Assembly (NCBI GenBank): GCA_021789355.1
Contig: JAJYJR010000395.1
Location: forward strand, 1-5,849
DNA: 5,849 nt
Direction of reading: 5' to 3'
Source: Chloroflexota bacterium
GTDB taxonomy: Bacteria; Chloroflexota; Limnocylindria; Limnocylindrales; CSP1-4
Translations under genes and position numbers: made by a program
Notes under the pieces: model-generated
What the model was told of the DNA's origin: nothing
The model's database searches: none
Seen by the model: only the letters and a program-made list of their open reading frames with translations
Shown here: positions 1 to 5,849 of the stretch, piece after piece
Position numbering within the stretch: position 1 is the first letter of the stretch
Layout of the letters: each line of letters begins with the position of its first letter

Positions 1-1
1 C

Positions 2-151
2 CGCGGACCCTTCTGTGCGCTGGGCCCGCAGGGGGTCGCCACCCTGCGTCGCCAGGGGCGCCGCGCTCGCCGCCTCGCGGACGGCTTCCCGGAATGGCGC
101 CTGGCGGGGCTGCCGGTCGCGGGCGGGAACGTGGAACGCAGGAGCGCGTGA
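2..151 (+). CDS. C-terminal end of a rhodanese-domain protein, probably an ArsR-family regulator-rhodanese fusion (5' truncated by window edge)
   Basis: Frame 2 reads 49 codons from the left edge to a TGA at 149-151. The peptide begins RGPFC and continues through GVATLRR, then RRLADGFPEWRLAGLPV. This matches the end of a rhodanese-like (sulfurtransferase-fold) domain: the active-site loop, an amphipathic helix, and the common D-G-x-P-E-W-x-x-A-G-x-P-V ending. In actinobacterial ArsR-family regulators fused to rhodanese the loop reads CRGP(Y/F)C. Here the first, catalytic Cys would lie just left of the window and only the second Cys is visible. The ArsR fusion is inferred from that loop; a stand-alone rhodanese is also possible. 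The stop codon faces the stop of pepN 31 bp away. The N-terminal part and function cannot be judged from here. Confidence 0.7.
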   Translation, partial: RGPFCALGPQGVATLRRQGRRARRLADGFPEWRLAGLPVAGGNVERRSA

Positions 152-155
152 AGCA

Positions 156-170
156 CGGCCGTGTCGGCCG
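156..170. terminator. GC-rich hairpin between two convergent genes, possible bidirectional terminator
   Basis: CGGCCG at 156-161 and CGGCCG at 165-170 are inverted copies separated by TGT, giving a 6-bp all-GC stem with a 3-nt loop. It fills most of the 31-bp gap between the rhodanese-protein stop (151) and the pepN stop (183). Such a stem could end transcription from both sides. There is no T-tract on either strand, so it is not a canonical intrinsic terminator. Short GC-only stems also arise by chance in DNA this GC-rich. Confidence 0.35.
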
Positions 171-182
171 AGCGGGTCGCCG

Positions 183-2744
<2,562 letters not shown>

Positions 2745-2750
2745 GTTGGT

Positions 2751-2756
2751 CTCTCC
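2751..2756 (-). promoter_or_regulatory. Ribosome binding site of pepN
   Basis: On the minus strand GGAGAG lies six bases before the ATG at 2744. It decides the pepN start against the open upstream frame, which continues to 3119, and against the second ATG at 2735. Confidence 0.75.
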
Positions 2757-2806
2757 ACTCTCGATCCCACCCTGAAGTGCTGCGCGACGAATCGCTGTGC
2801 CGAAGG

Positions 2807-3190
2807 CTACCGCTTGTTGACCTCCGCGGCAGGCCGGGTCGGCACCAGGGAGATGACCAGCACCACGGCGCACAACGGTGCGGCGACCCAGCTGAGATCG
2901 CCCGGCGGTGTCCCCATGGTGACGAGGTGCTTGTACTGTCCGATGGTGAGCGCCATCAGCAACTGCGCGCCGCCCCACTGGGCGAGCAGGCCGATGATGT
3001 TCGTCCCACCGGCCACAGCGGTGTTCATCGTGGCGATGGACTGGGCGCCGCTGTCCGGCGCGAGGATGTGGATCAGGCTGCGCACCGTCCCGACGACGTT
3101 GTAGAGGGCGAGGAACCACACCGCCAGCCGGGGGCCGGCGTAGCGATCCGCGGCGGCTGGCAGCAGCAGTCGGAGATCAGGTCGGGGCAT
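2807..3190 (-). CDS. Small integral membrane protein of unknown function, coupled to the MMPL pump gene
   Basis: This 127-residue protein runs from ATG 3190 to TAG 2807. Hydrophobic stretches at about 22-43, 65-83 and 100-117 suggest three membrane segments. The loop between the first two carries HILAPDSGAQSIATMN, and the second segment begins NIIGLLAQWGGAQLL. These conserved-looking motifs resemble, from memory, uncharacterised small membrane proteins in Actinobacteria and Chloroflexi. I cannot assign a function. Its start overlaps the end of the pump C-terminal frame by 14 bp, and GAGGTG sits 10 bases upstream inside that frame, so translation is probably coupled. The context suggests a pump accessory or another gene under the same regulator. 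The polar stretch at about 85-98 (GQYKHLVTMGTPPG) replaces an expected fourth membrane segment and may mark an internal deletion. The gene is well supported; the role is unknown. Confidence 0.8.
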   Translation of the reverse strand: MPRPDLRLLLPAAADRYAGPRLAVWFLALYNVVGTVRSLIHILAPDSGAQSIATMNTAVAGGTNIIGLLAQWGGAQLLMALTIGQYKHLVTMGTPPGDLSWVAAPLCAVVLVISLVPTRPAAEVNKR

Positions 3191-3848
3191 GGCGGGATGT
3201 CACCTCGGTACCAGGACACGGAAGGTGGCCGGGAGGGATCGACGCTCCCGGCGAGGGCAGCCGCGTCCCCTCGACATCGACGTGCGGCAGGATCCGGTCG
3301 AGCCAGGCGGGCAGCCACCAGTTCGCCCGACCGAGCAGGGTCATGGTCGCGGGCACGAGCACCAGCCGGACCACCGTGGCATCGATCAGCACGCTGGCGG
3401 CCAGCCCCACCGCCAGCATCTTGATCACGACCTGACTCGAGGCGACGAAGGCGATGAAGACGCTGGCCATGATCAGCGCAGCCGCCGAGATCACCCGGGC
3501 GGTGGACGCGAGGCCGGAGGCGACCGCCTCGGTGTTGTCGTGGGTGGCCTCCCACGCTTCCCTGACCCTCGACAGGAGGAACACCTCGTAGTCCATCGAG
3601 AGGCCGAAGATGATGGCGAACATCATCATCGGGACGTAGGACTCGATCGGCACGTTCTCCGACAGGCCAAGCAGGCCGCGACCCCAGCCCCACTGGAAGA
3701 CCGCGACGACGAGGCCGGCAGAGGCGCCGATCGACAGCAGGTTGAGCACGGCCGCCTTCACCGCCAGCAGCAGGCTGCGGAAGGCGAGGATGATCAGCAG
3801 GAACGCGGTGCCGACGACGACGGCGAGGATGATCGGCATCCGGCTCAC
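3177..3848 (-). CDS. MMPL-family transporter, C-terminal part (second membrane bundle), separated from its N-terminal part by a frameshift
   Basis: From GTG 3848 this frame encodes 223 residues forming the second half of an MMPL/RND pump. The first membrane segment is at about 5-23, followed by FRSLLLAVKAAVLNLLSIGA, a tryptophan-rich FQWGWG loop (51-56), and PMMMFAIIFGLSMDYEVFLLS. The latter holds the Asp86-Tyr87 pair typical of the proton-relay segment. Further membrane helices span about 117-137 and 141-167. It ends with LGRANWWLPAWLDRILP (172-188), usual near the MMPL C-terminus, and a Pro-rich tail. GTG is the first plausible start in this frame and overlaps the TGA of the N-terminal part as GTGA. 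No convincing ribosome binding site precedes it; the next start is ATG 3839. It is most likely the tail of one inactivated or misassembled gene, less likely a coupled half-transporter. It has no periplasmic porter loop of its own. Its 3' end overlaps the next gene by 14 bp. Confidence 0.85.
   Translation of the reverse strand: MSRMPIILAVVVGTAFLLIILAFRSLLLAVKAAVLNLLSIGASAGLVVAVFQWGWGRGLLGLSENVPIESYVPMMMFAIIFGLSMDYEVFLLSRVREAWEATHDNTEAVASGLASTARVISAAALIMASVFIAFVASSQVVIKMLAVGLAASVLIDATVVRLVLVPATMTLLGRANWWLPAWLDRILPHVDVEGTRLPSPGASIPPGHLPCPGTEVTSRHAPT
3201..3206 (-). promoter_or_regulatory. Ribosome binding site of the small membrane protein gene
   Basis: On the minus strand GAGGTG lies 10 bases before ATG 3190, inside the 3' end of the pump C-terminal frame. 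Together with the 14-bp gene overlap it points to co-translation on one mRNA. Confidence 0.55.
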
Positions 3849-5413
3849 GAGGATGTCGCGCCGCTTCCCGTGAGCGTCGCGGGCAGGCTCGTGTCGACGA
3901 GCCGATGGAACAGGGTCGAAGTTGCCGCATCCTGCGGGGAGCTGGCGGGCACGACGGTGCCGACGAGCAGCGCGCCGTTCGGCGACGGCTGCAGGGGTGA
4001 GACGCGGGCGACGTCGGGGACCGCTGCCAGGTCGCGCCGGACCGTGCCCGCGAGCTGCGCGAGCGAACTGGTGGCGTGCCGGGTATCCACGACGATGGTG
4101 AACTGGCCGTTGGCTCCGGGGCCGAAGGCCTGGGCGATGAGGTCGTATGCCCGCTTGTCGGTGAAGCTCGTGGGATCCGCGCCGTTGTCGACGTGGCCGA
4201 GTTGCACCGAGACGAGCGGGACGGTCAGGACGGCGAGTACGAGCACGCCACCGACCAGGAACCACCAGGGTCGCCCGGCGACCAGCCGCGCGTACCGGCG
4301 CCACGCCCCGCCACCCGACGCCCCGGGCTCGGCGACCGGCCTCCGCGCGGTGAACCGGTCGATGCGCCGGCCGGCAAGGCCCAGTCCGGCCGGCACGAGG
4401 GTCACCGCCCCGAGCGCCGCCACCGCGACCGTGAAGACGGCCGCGAGGCCGAGCTGGCCGATGAACGTGATCCCGGAGGCGTAGAGGCCAAGCAGCGCCA
4501 CCGACACCGTGGTCGCCGCGACGAGCACCGCGTGGCCGCTCGTCCCGACGCTGCGGCCCGCGGCGGCGACGGGGTCCTCACCGTCCATGATCGCCTGGCG
4601 GTACCGGGTGGTGAGGAAGAGCGCGTAGTCGATCCCCACGCCCAGGCCGATCATCGCGGCCAGGGTGGGCGAGGCGGTGCCGAACGTCAGCACGCCCGCC
4701 ACGAGGGAGAGGATCGAGAGCCCGATGCCGACCCCGACGAGCGCGGTGACCAGCGGGAGTACTGCGCCCAGGACGCTGCCGAACGTGAGCAGCAGGACGA
4801 GAAGGGCGACGGCGAAGCCGACGGCCTCGCCGCGAAGGTCCGACGGCGCAGGCCGGGTGATCTCCTGGAGCCCGTTTCCGTACTCGACCTCCACCCCGGC
4901 CGCGCGCGCCGACGCCGTCGCCCGGTCCAGGCTGGTGACGTAGCCGGCCCCCAGCGTCCTGGGCTCGACGTCCAGGCGGATCGTCACGTATGCGGTGCGT
5001 CCGTCGGTCGAGAGTGCGGGCGACCCGGCGACCAGCGGGTTCGACACGGAGAGGACGTGCGGCAGCCGTTGCAGGGCGAGGAGGGACTGCTCGATGGCCG
5101 CCCCACGCGCGGCCAGGGTGCCGGTCGCCACGTGCAGCACCACCTGCCCGCTGTAGCCGCTCGCGGCGGGCTCGTTGGCCGTCAGGAGGTCCGCGCCCAC
5201 GGAGGCCTGAGTTCCGGGAAGGTCGACGTTGTCGCTGAACACGCCGCCGGCGACTTGCCGCGCGGCCAGGGTGCCCGCCAGGAGCAGCGCCCACAACAGG
5301 ACTATGACGGCCGGATGCCGAGCGGAGGCGGTGCCGAGCCGCTGCAGGCGTCCCACCTGCACGGCATCGCGCGTCGACTCGTGGTGCGGAGGGGACTTGG
5401 GCGCGGGGGGCAT
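3845..5413 (-). CDS. MMPL-family (RND superfamily) transporter, N-terminal part, ends early by frameshift
   Basis: This frame encodes 522 residues of a proton-driven efflux or lipid-export pump of the inner membrane. Membrane segment 1 is at about 35-54, then a periplasmic loop (55-195) containing VDLPGTQA. Segments 2-6 lie at roughly 196-343 and include GLGVGIDYALFLTTRYR (256-272), with Asp262-Tyr263 as the expected proton-relay pair. Segment 7 is at about 384-404, followed by most of the second periplasmic loop (405-520). The protein ends GSGATSS-TGA, where relatives continue through a V-G-G-x-T-A stretch into segment 8. The remaining 223 residues lie in another frame starting at 3848. Intact relatives are about 720-760 residues, close to the sum of both parts plus the missing stretch. 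The start at 5413 has GGGAG nine bases upstream and a promoter with TetR-type operators. The divergent TetR gene suggests regulated export of a toxic or lipophilic compound; the substrate is unknown. Truncated as written, it is unlikely to work alone. Confidence 0.9.
   Translation of the reverse strand: MPPAPKSPPHHESTRDAVQVGRLQRLGTASARHPAVIVLLWALLLAGTLAARQVAGGVFSDNVDLPGTQASVGADLLTANEPAASGYSGQVVLHVATGTLAARGAAIEQSLLALQRLPHVLSVSNPLVAGSPALSTDGRTAYVTIRLDVEPRTLGAGYVTSLDRATASARAAGVEVEYGNGLQEITRPAPSDLRGEAVGFAVALLVLLLTFGSVLGAVLPLVTALVGVGIGLSILSLVAGVLTFGTASPTLAAMIGLGVGIDYALFLTTRYRQAIMDGEDPVAAAGRSVGTSGHAVLVAATTVSVALLGLYASGITFIGQLGLAAVFTVAVAALGAVTLVPAGLGLAGRRIDRFTARRPVAEPGASGGGAWRRYARLVAGRPWWFLVGGVLVLAVLTVPLVSVQLGHVDNGADPTSFTDKRAYDLIAQAFGPGANGQFTIVVDTRHATSSLAQLAGTVRRDLAAVPDVARVSPLQPSPNGALLVGTVVPASSPQDAATSTLFHRLVDTSLPATLTGSGATSS
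3848..3860 (-). other. Frame break with probable internal deletion in the MMPL gene
   Basis: The N-terminal frame reads G-S-G-A-T-S-S-stop, while the C-terminal frame through the same bases reads D-I-L-V-S-R-M-P. In intact relatives, as I recall them, about 14 residues including V-G-G-x-T-A lie between GSGAT and the D/E-x-L-x-x-R-x-P that opens segment 8. Going from one frame to the other would need an insertion of 3n+1 bases, so a deletion of that type, near 40-49 bp, explains both the frame change and the missing residues. The shared bases GCGAC at the junction allow a short-homology deletion. An assembly or sequencing collapse looks the same from here. Confidence 0.7.
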
Positions 5414-5422
5414 GGGCGGGGA

Positions 5423-5427
5423 CTCCC
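5423..5427 (-). promoter_or_regulatory. Ribosome binding site of the MMPL pump gene
   Basis: On the minus strand GGGAG lies nine bases before ATG 5413. It supports this start over the open frame further upstream, which crosses the promoter and the TetR gene. Confidence 0.6.
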
Positions 5428-5438
5428 AGGAATGTGAC

Positions 5439-5453
5439 AGGACTGACAGTCCT
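5439..5453. promoter_or_regulatory. 15-bp perfect palindrome, putative TetR operator in the pump leader
   Basis: AGGACTG and CAGTCCT are inverted 7-base arms around a central A. The palindrome contains one TGACAG (5444-5449), and another TGACAG lies just outside it at 5435-5440. It sits at the predicted transcription start of the pump (about 5450), where a bound repressor would block initiation. The arms differ from those of the 5477-5496 palindrome outside the shared TGACAG core, so binding by the same protein is an inference. Confidence 0.55.
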
Positions 5454-5456
5454 GCG

Positions 5457-5485
5457 ATGCTATGCCGTGAGTGAAGAACTGTCAA
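5457..5485 (-). promoter_or_regulatory. Sigma70-type promoter of the MMPL pump operon
   Basis: On the minus strand a perfect -35 TTGACA (5485-5480) and TAGCAT as -10 (5462-5457, 4 of 6 consensus bases) are separated by exactly 17 bp. The predicted start near 5450 gives a leader of about 37 nt that includes the ribosome binding site. The -35 lies inside the 20-bp palindrome and the start lies inside the 15-bp palindrome. Confidence 0.7.
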
Positions 5486-5496
5486 CGGTGACAGTT
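5477..5496. promoter_or_regulatory. 20-bp perfect inverted repeat, putative shared TetR operator
   Basis: AACTGTCA (5477-5484) and TGACAGTT (5489-5496) are perfect 8-base inverted arms around ACGG. Length, symmetry and position fit an operator for a TetR dimer. It covers the -35 of the pump promoter and reaches the -35 of the TetR promoter, so one bound dimer could repress both directions. A third TGACAG at 5505-5510, inside the TetR promoter spacer, may be an extra half-site. Confidence 0.75.
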
Positions 5497-5523
5497 GACG
5501 TCGCTGACAGAAGGGGCTATCGT
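5495..5523 (+). promoter_or_regulatory. Promoter of the TetR regulator gene
   Basis: TTGACG (5495-5500, 5 of 6 consensus bases) and TATCGT (5518-5523, 4 of 6) are separated by 17 bp. The expected start, about seven bases after the -10, is at 5529-5531, on or beside the ATG at 5530. This suggests a leaderless transcript, common in Actinobacteria. Its -35 abuts the shared palindrome, which implies autoregulation. Confidence 0.6.
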
Positions 5524-5529
5524 CGCTCC

Positions 5530-5849
5530 ATGGACGGGTTGGAGACGCCGGGGCGTCGCGAGCGGAAGAAGACCCGGACACGGGAGGCGCTGCGGGCCTC
5601 CGCGCGACGGCTGTTCGCGCAGCAGGGTTTCGCCGCCACCACCGTGCAGCAGATCGCCGACGCCGCCGACGTGTCCGAGCGGACCTTCTTCCGCTACTTC
5701 GAGTCGAAGGAAGATCTGCTCCTGCCCGACGTAGTCGCCCTGTTCGAGGTGGTCGAGCGGGCGATCCGCGGCCGGCCGCGCGACGAGCAGCCACTGACCG
5801 CGATCCTTGAAGCCTTCACCGGCGCGATCGACGGCTCCGGGGTCGCCGG
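5530..5849 (+). CDS. TetR/AcrR-family transcriptional regulator, N-terminal part (runs off window)
   Basis: The visible 106 codons encode a typical TetR DNA-binding domain followed by the start of the ligand-binding domain. A basic N-terminus (RRERKKTRTRE) leads into helix 1 with ARRLFAQQGFAATTV (25-39). The helix-turn-helix lies at about 37-57 (QQIADAADVSERTFFRYF), and SKEDLLLPD follows. The signature F-x-x-x-G-F-x-x-T-T-V-x-x-I-A is fully present. Proteins of this family bind palindromic operators as dimers and release on ligand binding. Divergent transcription from the MMPL pump, with palindromes between them, suggests local repression of the pump and itself. ATG 5530 is preferred although AAGGGG (5511-5516) lies 13 bases away, too far to be a strong ribosome binding site; the promoter position suggests leaderless translation. 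GTG 5488 is an in-frame alternative, but it lies upstream of the predicted start of transcription. The ligand cannot be inferred. Confidence 0.92.
   Translation, partial: MDGLETPGRRERKKTRTREALRASARRLFAQQGFAATTVQQIADAADVSERTFFRYFESKEDLLLPDVVALFEVVERAIRGRPRDEQPLTAILEAFTGAIDGSGVA

Noticed and set aside
156..170. Hairpin considered as a mobile-element end or attachment site
   Set aside because: No direct repeats, integrase or transposase sequences are present. A structure between convergent genes is the simpler explanation.
2784..2795. GCGA-TTCG-TCGC mini-hairpin (minus strand) between the small membrane gene and pepN
   Set aside because: The stem is only 4 bp, with no T-tract and no canonical C-G closing pair around the loop. 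It is likely to be chance.
2745..3119. 125-codon upstream extension of the pepN frame
   Set aside because: The translation is Arg/His-rich with no family match, lies under the small membrane gene, and a good ribosome binding site marks the start at 2744.
3849..4304. Upstream extension of the pump C-terminal frame to 4304
   Set aside because: It overlaps the genuine periplasmic-loop coding of the N-terminal part and translates to Arg/Pro-rich sequence without MMPL similarity. Real homology begins only near 3860.
4076..5437. 453-codon open frame on the plus strand, antisense to the MMPL gene
   Set aside because: It is low-complexity Arg/Gly/Asp/Glu-rich sequence with no hydrophobic core or motif, a shadow of the pump's codon bias.
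5414..5794. 127-codon upstream extension of the pump N-terminal frame
   Set aside because: It runs antisense through the TetR gene and across the promoter and operator region, and ATG 5413 has its own ribosome binding site.

Overview
The window is very GC-rich, with strong G/C bias at third codon positions. It carries long open frames antisense to its genes, as high-GC Actinomycetota DNA usually does. The aminopeptidase, MMPL pump and TetR regulator all look actinobacterial. I cannot name a genus from the sequence alone.

Layout from left to right. Positions 2-151 (+) hold the last 49 codons of a protein ending in a rhodanese-like domain, probably an ArsR-rhodanese fusion. It converges, across 31 bp containing a GC-rich hairpin, on pepN (2744 down to 183, -), a complete M1-family aminopeptidase N. 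Upstream of pepN on the same strand is a small membrane protein of unknown function (3190 to 2807). Above that is an MMPL/RND-type transporter whose reading frame is broken: the N-terminal part (5413 to 3845) and the C-terminal part (3848 to 3177) lie in different frames. The break falls just before the second membrane bundle, and about 14 residues expected from relatives appear to be missing. At the right edge a divergent TetR-family regulator starts at 5530 (+) and runs off the window.

The TetR and MMPL genes form a regulator-efflux pair. The 116 bp between them hold back-to-back sigma70-like promoters, each with a 17-bp spacer, and five copies of the hexamer TGACAG/CTGTCA. Two of these copies form a 20-bp palindrome that touches both -35 elements. 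The simplest reading is that the TetR protein represses both itself and the pump until a ligand binds. The predicted TetR start site falls on or next to its ATG, so its mRNA may be leaderless.

The small membrane gene overlaps the pump's 3' end by 14 bp and is probably co-translated with it. pepN follows after 62 bp with its own ribosome binding site and looks like an independent housekeeping gene. All gene families here are known or ordinary. The features most worth checking are the broken pump, the operator layout and the small pump-linked membrane protein. No stretch over 300 bases lacks a gene, and I see no tRNA, rRNA, CRISPR array or insertion sequence.
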